Shown one piece after another: positions 1-10,015 of a stretch of 64,000 nucleotides of DNA; position 1 is the first letter of the stretch; every line of letters begins with the position of its first letter. Below the pieces are notes generated by a model that did no database searches, was not told where the DNA came from, and saw only the letters and a list, made by a program, of their open reading frames with translations. The translations under genes and the position numbers were made by a program. The DNA comes from Rotaria socialis (taxonomy: Eukaryota; Rotifera; Eurotatoria; Philodinida; Philodinidae): contig CAJNYU010004581.1 of assembly GCA_905331475.1 (NCBI GenBank), positions 310,001 to 374,000 of the forward strand, read 5' to 3'.

Positions 1-2702
1 AACAAGTAAATCTCCACCTTCAGGTTCTGTAGGGTCTAATATAAAATATCTTCGTTTATTATTCATCATTTCATATTGACAACGTGAACATGAATTTATT
101 GTTATTTTCACAGCTAAAATAATATTAAAAAGCAAGCAACATCAATTCTATTCATTCTTTTTTTTTTGGTTCAAATAATTTACGTGTTAAATAAATAAAA
201 TCAACACGTGCAATGATGATATCGTTTTGTGTGACAATAATTGGTACTGTAAAATTTCGTTCAGTTGCTAATATTGGACATGGTGGAGTTTGAAAAAAGA
301 TTGTTCTTGAATCAACAAACGTTGCTTTTATATAATCTAGTTTTCCCATTGAACCATAATCAAAATAAATATGAAATACTAAAATAGAATCATGCATACG
401 TATCATTGACTAGTTAATGAATAGATAGAGTTTTATTTACATTTTCGTTTGTCGAGTCGAGGAATCGTCATTAATACATCATCTCCACCATTCCAATCTC
501 CTTTTCTCGGTGTACATTTAATTGAAGCATCATCATCAATCATATTTGTATCATTAATCGGTGGTTCTTTTATACTAGAAAAATAATAATTTTGAATAAA
601 CGCAAAACAAATTCTTACTATCTCGTCGACTAGCTTCATCACACATTATTTGAGATGTTACTGATGTAGAAAGTATTGAAATAGGAAAATTATTATGATA
701 TAAACGTTCGGCTATAGTAAATACAAGTTGAGATTTCCACAATTGATATGTTTCGATGATTTGTTTAGCATCATGAGAATTCGTAACACGTTGAATATCA
801 TTTTCATCTAAATAATAACCTACTATTAAAATATTAAAATATATTGTTTTCTTACTTGAATGAAATAAACGTAACGGTCCATACAATTTTAAATCGTGTT
901 GAACCATTTTTTTTCGATTTATAAGAAAACTAAACTAATATATAAATAGAAGAATTTTATTATCTATACGTTCATACCTTTTTTTACCACTTAGCATTTC
1001 TTCTCTATTTATTGGAAAATAAAGTGAATTATTGTATGCATCTCGTAGGACATTATTTTCTGGTGTATCAATTGCATATGGATGTATACATATGACAGAT
1101 ACTTTGTCCGACGAAATTGTAACAAGAGTAACTCGAATGTATAAATCTCGATTCCGATCATGCCATTTTCGTGGAATCTTTTCAAAATAAAGTGTAAAAA
1201 AAGACAATCAGATCTATTTTAAATTTAAGTGCATATATTTTCTACAAATAAGATAGCCTAATCAAGTTATTCAGCATATACCGATGTAGGGTAGTCACAA
1301 CAAAAGATTTAACTTCAATGAATATATTTATCAGTTTTCAGTTGACGAAACGTTTGAGACTTAAACAAGACTATTTTTCTTGCCGGAATTAATTTATGGT
1401 GATATTCCGATATTTTACCATGTAATAACTTCTTCTCGATTTTGTACCTCTCGAGTTGCATGATAGTGCAAAACATTGTCAGTGATTGTTTTTGCTTTAG
1501 TTCTAGCACACGAAACTCGAATATTCTCGAGTGGAAAAACAATCTTATCAACTTTCATATGTTGTTGGCAGAGAGGAAATGAATTTCCACAAAATACTTC
1601 ATTCAGATGTGCTCTTTCAAAAGGACAGTTTAAAAACTTAGCAAAACCGAAGAACAATTTTTACATATTTACATCGTACGTGATACAATATTCACAAACT
1701 TTAATCGAGCAAACCCAATCCGCGAAATGGCATCCCCTTAACTTCACTACATCAAATAATACATTGGTTTTCTATCATTTTTTATTATAATGCTTTCATT
1801 TTTGCAAATATTCGTTTTTGTCCTTCTTCAATTATCTATAACGGGTTATATCGACATTGTTACTAGTGCTATTCTCTTCAACGAAACGCGAACAAAACAT
1901 ACTACATTTCAACACGTATCAGATGTACATATATTGTTCTATCTGATAAAACTTTGTAGTGCCTTTTCTTTCTTTTCTTGACTATTCAATATATATATAT
2001 ATATATATCTTTGTCTATTTGCTGCGAGTAAAAGAAATGGTTCACTTTTTTTTAAATATCTCAATGGAAAAGAAAAACTGGTACTCATCAGAAAAAGTAA
2101 TAATAGAAACGTCGTACTTCAATGGTTGGATATTCATGTTTACCAGTATCATCGTCAGCACGAATGAAACGTTGAGCTCGATGTTTAGTTGGATCTGTTT
2201 CACTACAATATCTTTCACGATAAAATGCTTTGGGTTGTGCTATAATTTGAAGTTTTTCAGTAGATTTTGTCATTAATGAAAAATCAATCATTTCATTTTT
2301 TGCATGAGTTAGTCGAGAAGGATCATTAAATAAATTTGGTGAATATGGTATTGATTGTGGTGGAGAACCGTTACTACTAGTTTGAGATAGATATAAGCTT
2401 GATTTAGTATCAGTGCAACCTAAGAAATTGAAATAAATAAAGTTAAAGTGTTGATGAAAATTTTAAAATACGAATACAAACTTAAAGCAGAAAAAATTGG
2501 TGAATTAACTTCACCTTTAACGAGATAAATATAACACAATGTTGTCTTTTCATACAAAAATATATGCAGTTATCTTACTGAGAACTTGATTTGCTGCAAC
2601 GGGCGATGGCGAAAATAGATGTTCGTCGGGATCTAATTGGTTTAAAATCAATATTTAATCATTTTTCTGAATACTCTTACCGTAAGTTATTGTATTTGCC
2701 AT
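1..2702 (-). CDS. Rel/NF-kB-type transcription factor (Rel homology domain), 3' end off the window
   Basis: Eight exons were joined by GT..AG introns with consistent phase: 2702-2681, 2632-2579, 2419-2118, 1177-978, 929-619, 566-441, 378-184 and 113-1 (continues left). The start is the ATG at 2702, giving MANTITYDPDEH. After about 70 residues comes the Rel DNA-binding domain. LQIIAQPKAFYRERYCSE matches the recognition-loop region of NF-kB (EQPK.RG.RFRYxCE), then EYPTIE, YIRVTLVT and IHPYAID align with the Rel core. DEIVRICF-like strands are followed by an IPT/dimerisation domain (GGDDVLM, FQTPPCP, VPIIV, FIYL). Family role: sequence-specific nuclear transcription factor in immune or developmental signalling, usually held by IkB. 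Exon 8 adds a Cys-containing segment (SCSRCQYEMMNNKRR), so the C-terminal half, possibly ankyrin repeats, lies outside. Intron 3 (1178-2117) is about 940 bp, far longer than the others. NFAT-like alternatives are less likely. Confidence 0.85.
1178..2117 (-). other. Long intron 3 of the Rel gene
   Basis: This 940-bp intron sits between the PTIE exon and the IPRKWHDRN exon, where related introns are about 50-100 bp. It holds overlapping open frames on both strands (1415-1657 minus, 1476-1790 plus) and an AT dinucleotide run near 1988-2008. I could not assign the open frames to a family and saw no clear terminal repeats. Confidence 0.6.
1988..2008. repeat. (AT)n microsatellite
   Basis: About ten AT units in a row, inside Rel intron 3. 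Confidence 0.85.
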
Positions 2703-3210
2703 TAACTTAGTTAATCATTTAATTATTGGTTTCACTGTAGTCTATAATATCACAAAGCAAAGGCAAAAAACTCTCATTTTATATTAATTAGTAGAAACGT
2801 ATGGTGTTACATAAAATAATAATTTAATACTAGCGGGTGAATTAGTTCGTTCTAATATAAATTACGCAGCAGTAAAAATTTACCCATCACAATAGTGAAA
2901 AGGAAAAAATGATGAGAAGAAGCAATTAAGAGCAAGAGATAAAAAGAAAAAAAATGACGTATGAAATATTGATTCTCTCTCACGCACGTAGGTATAGAAA
3001 TAAACATCAGTTATCATTATTACAATCAAAAAACCAACGTAGACATCGCATCAATTTCTGAAATAAATGAAATCAAAAATAGCACCATCGATATCGTTTT
3101 TATTTTATTTTAAGCATAATAGTATTAAGTTTATTACTAAAAAAAAGTACTATCTAAGTCGTGAAGAAACGTCTTTATTTCTTTTTCTGTCCATAGTATT
3201 CCTTGGAAAT
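2703..3210. other. Intergenic: Rel gene 5' flank and LDHD copy A 3' flank
   Basis: 508 bp of AT-rich sequence between two minus-strand genes. It should hold the Rel gene promoter. I recognise no specific site. Confidence 0.6.
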
Positions 3211-5842
3211 TTACAAAACTTTTCCAGGATTGAGAATATTTAATGGATCAAGTGCTTGTTTAATTGCTTTCATCGTGTTTATTCCTGATGGTCCAAATTC
3301 TTCTACTAGTAATTTTTTCTTTCCTAGTCCAATACCATGTTCACCAGTTACTGTGCCATTTACTCGTAATGCTTCTCTAGAAATAAGATGATAGATAATC
3401 GAGAGAACAATTCATATTATACAAAAACATACTTAGCTAAAGCAACACTATATTCATGAACAAGGTCCATATCTTTGGGATTTTTCGGATCGACGATAAC
3501 AAATACATGAAAATTTCCATCACCAACATGACCCACAATTGGTCTATTTAAGTAAACTTTAAATTTGCACAAAATAAAAGTATATCATTGAAAAAAATAC
3601 ATACCCTAATAAATTTAATCGCTTCAATTCATCTTTAGCAAATGTGACAATACCAGGTAGAGCACTGATTGGAACACAAACATCAGTACTGTAGCCCTAT
3701 AAATAGAAAGAGATTAGTGATGGCCCTAATCTGTTATCCATACGATTGTAGAAGTAACTTCAAGAGATAAATATCATTCCGGTATAAAAATAGATTCGAA
3801 TAGTGGGTGATTCCCACCAAAATGGTAAATAAAAATCTGCCCCACATTCTATACAGTCCAGGCTGATAAAATAGACTTTGCTCTGAAAGATAAATTTAGC
3901 GCTATCGACAAAAAACATTCTAAACATACAAATATCATTCTCGAACCTATCTCAAAAGAAAAAAAAAATATTAAACCTAAATTGATCAGCAGAAATAAAA
4001 TTATCATGTATTGATGCTCTCATGCAAAAATAAATATGCATACTATGACTTGTATATGCATCGTCTTGCTTTTCATCTATGAATGTAACTTAATAAGATG
4101 ATTCTTCGATATCGACGTACCTTTGAACCTGGCTTGAGAGCTTGAGCGGCATACCATGCACTGTGCCTTGCCTTCCACAATTCGGAACGCTTTTCTGGAT
4201 CAGTAGCAAAATCAAATTTGAGACATTCATATGATTTACATGTTTCCTCTACGAGTGTAAAGAATCTATTAGAAAATTCTATTAAAATTTGACAGTTCTG
4301 TTCTTACCTGCTATTTGTCCTTGAGTTTCTATATTACTATTACTACCGTGAAATTCAAGAAATAATGTAGGAGCTACATCAAGGCCCAGTTTTGAAAATC
4401 GATTACAAGCATCAACCATATTTTCATCGAGAAATTCGATTCGCGCAACAGGCAAACCACTTTGCATTATAGCCACTGTAGCATTCACTGCACCCTGGAA
4501 ATCTTTAAACGGAGCAACAGCAGACAGAACCTAGAGTTGTTAATATGAAGAAAAAACACACCGGGATCTCTTTTCTAGCTAGCATGAAAATGAAATATAT
4601 ACAGCTTNCCAGTTTTGAAAATCGATTACAAGCATCAACCATATTTTCATCGAGAAATTCGATTCGCGCAACAGGCAAACCACTTTGCATTATAGCCACT
4701 GTAGCATTCACTGCACCCTGGAAATCTTTAAACGGAGCAACAGCAGACAGAACCTAGAGTTGTTAATATGAAGAAAAAACACACCGGGATCTCTTTTCTA
4801 GCTAGCATGAAAATGAAATATATACAGCTTCAGGTGTTGCATGTAGTTTCAGTGTTGCTTCAGTAATAATACCGAGAGTACCTTCTTGACCAACAAATAA
4901 ATTAGTGAGATTGTAACCAGCTGACGTTTTTCGACTTCGTCCTTTGAGTCCAGCTGTTTTTATAATAGTACCGTCAGCTAAAACAACTTCCAAGTTCATT
5001 ACATTTTCACGCATGGTACCCTAATTGTAGATCGAAATAGAAATAAGAAAGCAATCTCGTAAGTATTGTCATATATTTACATATCGAACAGCCATTGTTC
5101 CTGATGCACTTGTTGCGCACATACCACCGAGAGATGCATTTGCACCGGGATCAATTGGAAACTGAAGACCAGTATCACGAATAAAAGAATTCAATGCATT
5201 TCGAGTAACACCAGCTTGAACTATACAATCGAAATCTTCAGGATTGACTTGTAGAACCTTATCCATACGACTCAAATTGAGAGTTACACCACCCTGATAC
5301 AGTGCTGAAAGTTCTTTTTAATTCTCAAAGGAAATGTTTATTACTAACTTGAAGCGCAGTTACACCACCTACATAAGAAATGAAAAGCAAAATCAAGTTA
5401 AAAATTTTAAGGATAAATTTTTCGTTTTACCTTCTAAACCAGTACCAGTACCAAATGGTATAATAGGAATACGTTTTGCTGCACAATACTTGACAACTTG
5501 TGAAACATGATCAGTGCTTTGTGCGAAAGCAACAACATCAGGTGCATGACCTCTGTAAATATTATATTTAAATGTTAACTATCGTTATCAAAATACGTAG
5601 TATAACATACGCATGGTAGGATTCGTCATGGCTATGTTGTTCTCGAACAGCTGCAGTATTTGAAACATTATCATTTCCTACAATTTGTTTTAGATCAGCG
5701 ACTAAAGTCTGGGATGATGCATATCGTTGTGTAAGCTATATAGTTAAATATTCCTTTAAACAGTTCATAGTAATTTTCATGTTATTCCTACCGATCGAAA
5801 GATATTCGGGATGTGTGTAGTTCGAGCTCTAATAATATTCAT
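3211..5842 (-). CDS. LDHD: D-lactate dehydrogenase, mitochondrial (FAD-linked), tandem copy A
   Basis: Eleven exons: 5842-5792, 5735-5611, 5552-5431, 5368-5349, 5293-5081, 5020-4826, 4530-4308, 4248-4121, 3696-3605, 3543-3433 and 3376-3211. They encode 481 aa, ending NPGKVL. The enzyme oxidises D-lactate (and related D-2-hydroxyacids) to the keto acid with FAD and passes electrons to cytochrome c in mitochondria. Visible motifs are the FAD-binding PCMH domain ([58 protein letters not shown]), then the FAD-oxidase C domain ([35 protein letters not shown]). The short N-terminus ([17 protein letters not shown]) is basic and could be a targeting peptide. The raw sequence is interrupted by an N at 4608 with a repeated 222-bp block (4386-4607 and 4609-4830) that duplicates the exon 6 end and exon 7 start. 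I used the intact exon 7 left of the N. Confidence 0.95.
4386..4830. repeat. 222-bp exact duplication flanking a single N (assembly scar)
   Basis: 4386-4607 and 4609-4830 are identical by eye, separated only by the ambiguous base at 4608. The block contains the end of LDHD exon 6, intron 6 and most of exon 7, so exon 7 appears twice. This looks like two contigs with overlapping ends placed side by side, not a biological tandem repeat. Confidence 0.9.
4609..5277. repeat. 669-bp block identical to 8203-8871 (LDHD paralogue identity tract), copy A
   Basis: Exons 5-7 with both introns between them match the second LDHD copy without a mismatch by eye (offset 3594). Sequence outside the tract differs clearly, including exons 1-4 and 8-11. 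Confidence 0.85.
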
Positions 5843-5995
5843 CTTTATAATGATCTGAAGTAAAATAGAATCAAATTTGTAGAAAGAACAGCTACATTAA
5901 ATGAGTATAGAAAATACGCTGTTCTACTAAGAAGATAAAAAGATTGAACAGAAGTGTAGTTATGTTTTTTTAACTGTGTGCTGGAATTAAACAGC

Positions 5996-8900
5996 TTATT
6001 TCATGTCTATAACCTTGCCAGGATTAAGAATATTCAATGGATCAAGCGCCTTTTTTATGAATTTCATAGTATTGATTCCTTCTAATCCGAATTCATCGAT
6101 AAGTAATTGTTTTTTACCCAAGCCAATACCATGCTCACCTGTGATAGTACCGTTCATACGTAATGCTTCTCTTCAAATAAGGTAAAATTAAAAGTAGCAT
6201 ACATTTGAAAAGTTTATACTTGGCTAGAATAATAGAAAACTCGTGAACACGCTTTATTTCTTCTAAATCTTTTGGATCAATGACCAAAACTACATGAAAA
6301 TTTCCGTCTCCAACATGTCCCAAAATCAATCTATGAAAATAAAATGATATAGTAGCTGACAATAAATAATTTGGACATACCCTAGTAATTTTAATCTTCG
6401 CAATTCGTCTCTGGAAAACGCGATAATACCAGGTAAACTACTAATCGGAACACAAACATCAGTACTATAACACTGCAAAATACAAACAAAAATATACAAT
6501 TTAATACCAAGTAGTGCATTATTTAGCATAAATAATGTAATAGAAATTCAGCGTATATAACCTAAGCAATTGATTAAGAAATTTTCATTGTTTCATGCGT
6601 ATGTGTATCCGATGGAAGAAAACAAATCAGTTAACTATACTTCTCGATATGTATTTGAAAATCAAGTCCAACATATCTCTTATTCGATTATAATATATCA
6701 ATCATACGGATCATTCATTCTATTTCTTGATTGATTCATTGCACATTATCAAAAAAAAAGTACTAAAGAATTAATCATTTATCTATTGTGTTCCATAAGC
6801 ACTTGATTGTTCTCGTCTCATACTAACTTTTGAACCTGGTCTGAGAGCATGTGCAGCGTACCATACATTATGTCTTGCTTTCCACAAATCATTTCGTCGA
6901 TCAATATCAGTTGTGAAAATAAATTGAAGGCATTCAAATGATTTGCATGTTTCTTCTAGAAAAACAAGACGCAAATATCGAACGACATCAATCATTTTAC
7001 AAGCAAAATTTTATGAATCAAACACTACACTTGTGAAAGATGAAACCAATAAATGCGACATGGTGAATATTCATCTAGATCAGAGCGCCGCGTGGGACGG
7101 GATGGGACGAACATTTTTAGAAAGTTTTAAGCAGACAAGAAAAAATCAAAATCTCTTTCGATATGATTCTATGATATGCATACTACCGCTATCCATTAAA
7201 ATTAAGATCATTGTTTTAGATGACTTTTAAAAGCTTGTATTCGTTTTTTAAAAATATTTTTGGTAAGTTGAGCAACATATACCGAAAATATTTTAAACTA
7301 TGAGAATAAAATTTGAAAGCGGTCACTTACGTCAATAAATATAATTTTAATGGATAAAGATAATAAGCATATAATAGCATCGCCTCGAAAGAGGCTTCGA
7401 TTCTTTCTTGACTGCTTAAAATTTTCTAAAAATGTTCGTCCCATCCCGTCCCACGCAGAGCTCTGATCTAGATCATTGTTACATTTCATAGTTTAGCTTT
7501 ATCGATATGAATATTGTTTTAAAAGATGGACAATATAATTCTCTAAAGGAGTATGCAACATATATTGTTGCATAATGTTTTGCAAAAGTGTCAGAAAAAT
7601 AATCAGTACTGTGATACTTTACTACAGCGTATCTGTTTTAAATAATATTTTACTTTTGGCAATAGCATTATTTTATTGAAATAGAACCAAAAATATATTG
7701 AAGTTTCCTTATTCTACGTGATCTATCTCGCTAAACACCTACGTTGAGCTGTGGGTGTCTTTACCTATCGTAAAGCTAATGCCTCTTGAAAATGAAGTCA
7801 AATTGAGTTTGATTAGCTCTTTTATCTTTCCATCTGAAATCTTTATTTGAATAGAGTTTGGGGAAAGTGAAAAAACTCATTCACATAGCCGAAGTTGACA
7901 CAAGCATTTTGATACCTTCGTTTTAACATAAAGCTTTACATGTACTATAATATGATTTTCTTTAAAATTCTTTAGAAAAATTTATGGTTCATTTTTGAAG
8001 AAAATTAAATCTTGAATTTTTACAACAGAAAAAACATTTCACTGTATCGATGAAACTTAATGAAAATACCTGAAACAATCTTACAATAAAATTTCCTTTT
8101 CTTTCACACTTGTTATATCATTACCTGCTGTTTTTCCTTGAGCTTCAATGTTATTCTTGCTACCGTGAAATTCAAGAAATAATGTAGGAGCTACATCAAG
8201 GTCCAGTTTTGAAAATCGATTACAAGCATCAACCATATTTTCATCGAGAAATTCGATTCGCGCAACAGGCAAACCACTTTGCATTATAGCCACTGTAGCA
8301 TTCACTGCACCCTGGAAATCTTTAAACGGAGCAACAGCAGACAGAACCTAGAGTTGTTAATATGAAGAAAAAACACACCGGGATCTCTTTTCTAGCTAGC
8401 ATGAAAATGAAATATATACAGCTTCAGGTGTTGCATGTAGTTTCAGTGTTGCTTCAGTAATAATACCGAGAGTACCTTCTTGACCAACAAATAAATTAGT
8501 GAGATTGTAACCAGCTGACGTTTTTCGACTTCGTCCTTTGAGTCCAGCTGTTTTTATAATAGTACCGTCAGCTAAAACAACTTCCAAGTTCATTACATTT
8601 TCACGCATGGTACCCTAATTGTAGATCGAAATAGAAATAAGAAAGCAATCTCGTAAGTATTGTCATATATTTACATATCGAACAGCCATTGTTCCTGATG
8701 CACTTGTTGCGCACATACCACCGAGAGATGCATTTGCACCGGGATCAATTGGAAACTGAAGACCAGTATCACGAATAAAAGAATTCAATGCATTTCGAGT
8801 AACACCAGCTTGAACTATACAATCGAAATCTTCAGGATTGACTTGTAGAACCTTATCCATACGACTCAAATCTAGGCATACACCACCCTAATCAAACGAC

Positions 8901-9424
8901 AAAATTTTATTTTTTTTATTAAACGCAAAATTTTATTACGAACTTCCATAGCAGTGACGCCCCCTACATAAGCAGCGAACAACAAATCAAGTTAAATTAA
9001 AGATGGATTTTTCGTTTTACCTTCTAAACCAGTACCAGTACCAAATGGTATAATAGGAATGCATTTTGCTGCACAATACTTGACAACTTGTGAAACTTCC
9101 TTTGTAGTTCTGGTATAAACAACAACGTCAGGGCTGCGACCTCTACAAACGCAACGATTATAGAATGAGTATCGAACCAGTTATGTTATCATACACATGG
9201 TATGATTCATCGTGGTTATGTTGCTCTCGAACAGCTGCACTGTTTGTGACATTATCAGTTCCCACGATATGTTTCAAATCAGCCGCTAAAGCTTCTGTTG
9301 ATGCACATCGTCGAATAAGCTAATAAGTACACATAGTGCTCATTTTTCATTAAAAGCTTTTACTGAGAAAATAAAAATCTACCTTGTATAGAGAAAATAC
9401 TTTTTGGCTTTGTTTTATATTCAT
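5996..9424 (-). CDS. LDHD: D-lactate dehydrogenase, mitochondrial (FAD-linked), tandem copy B
   Basis: Eleven exons at the same positions as copy A: 9424-9383, 9319-9195, 9142-9021, 8963-8944, 8887-8675, 8614-8420, 8347-8125, 6955-6828, 6472-6381, 6330-6220 and 6170-5996. The product is also 481 aa, ending NPGKVIDMK. All family motifs are present ([68 protein letters not shown]). Only 153 bp separate its stop from the copy A start, so this is a head-to-tail tandem duplication. Exons 1-4 and 8-11 have diverged (for example GYSTDVC against CYSTDVC, and a different N-terminus, [14 protein letters not shown]). Intron 7 has grown to about 1.17 kb against 59 bp in copy A. Both copies look intact, so both are probably expressed. 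Whether substrates have split (lactate versus other D-hydroxyacids) cannot be seen. Confidence 0.94.
6956..8124 (-). other. Expanded intron 7 of LDHD copy B (insertion)
   Basis: 1169 bp here against 59 bp at the same site in copy A, so about 1.1 kb was inserted after the duplication. The 6956-7500 part holds a large imperfect inverted repeat (listed separately). 7500-8080 is AT-rich with nothing I recognise. Confidence 0.8.
7068..7478. repeat. Imperfect inverted repeat (arms about 135-145 bp), foldback-like
   Basis: The arm at about 7068-7212 (plus) matches the reverse complement of about 7335-7478. Both begin ATCTAGATCAGAGC and share TGGGACGGGATGGGACGAAC, then continue to TCCATTAAAATTA, with roughly 80-85% identity by eye and a loop near 120 bp. 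Read as protein, both arms give a similar peptide ([19 protein letters not shown]). Most differences between arms change the amino acid, so I take it as non-coding hairpin DNA. I could not find a convincing target-site duplication. Confidence 0.75.
8203..8871. repeat. 669-bp block identical to 4609-5277, copy B
   Basis: This is the partner of the tract in LDHD copy A. The tract starts one base after a C/T difference (4385 versus 8202) and ends where exon 5 diverges (NLSRMDK versus DLSRMDK side). Confidence 0.85.
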
Positions 9425-10015
9425 CGATGCACCCCTACTTGAAGCCGAAAACAAAGAAAGAGAAAACGCTATAGTTTACGGGAAATCAGCGAATCCAATC
9501 AAAAGTAAAAATAAAGAAGTACAAACAAAACTATAGAGTATGTAAGTTCACAATTACATTATATTTATTTAAACATTTCTATCATCAAAAATTTTATACA
9601 TTCGTATAATTGTCCATAAGCGTCTCCATGAATTTTCATTTGATCAGAGTTATATCAATGAATCTGAGAATTCAAACATATCTACAAATCACATGTAAGC
9701 ATGTTTTCATTTTAATATTTAATACAACATATAAAAAAAAACAGAATAATTGTGATGATAATTATTTGTCAAAACTGGTCGATTTAACTTCTTTTTTTTA
9801 CAATCAAAGGATGTTGGAAAAATCATTCTTTTCATTTTCTTCGATATATGAAAGACAGGCACAAACACAAGAAAAAAGAATATTGTTAAAATTGAACACA
9901 CACACACACACGCACGCACACACAGAACTGGATGGATGTATGCACAAAAAAAAACTTGATTAAACACCGGTGCAGGATAGGTCAATAGATGACGTGATTT
10001 ATATAATAAAATAGA
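9425..10015. other. Intergenic: LDHD copy B 5' flank and FHOD 3' flank
   Basis: 591 bp, AT-rich, with a CA-rich microsatellite near 9896-9923. No gene is recognised; open frames on both strands here look like chance. Confidence 0.6.
9896..9923. repeat. (CA)n microsatellite, interrupted
   Basis: Alternating CA run with two CGCA interruptions. Confidence 0.85.

Noticed and set aside
1415..1790. Opposite-strand open frames of 80 and 104 residues
   Set aside because: They lie inside a Rel-gene intron and show no domain or splice support.
4505..4757. A second LDHD exon 7 within copy A
   Set aside because: Exact duplicate across an N; treated as an assembly artefact, not a duplicated exon.
6943..7489. 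Two opposing open frames coding a similar [14 protein letters not shown] peptide
   Set aside because: They are the two arms of one inverted repeat inside an intron; most differences between arms change the residue, so no sign of selection for protein.
9610..9985. Open frames around the CA microsatellite
   Set aside because: Driven by the dinucleotide repeat; no family features.
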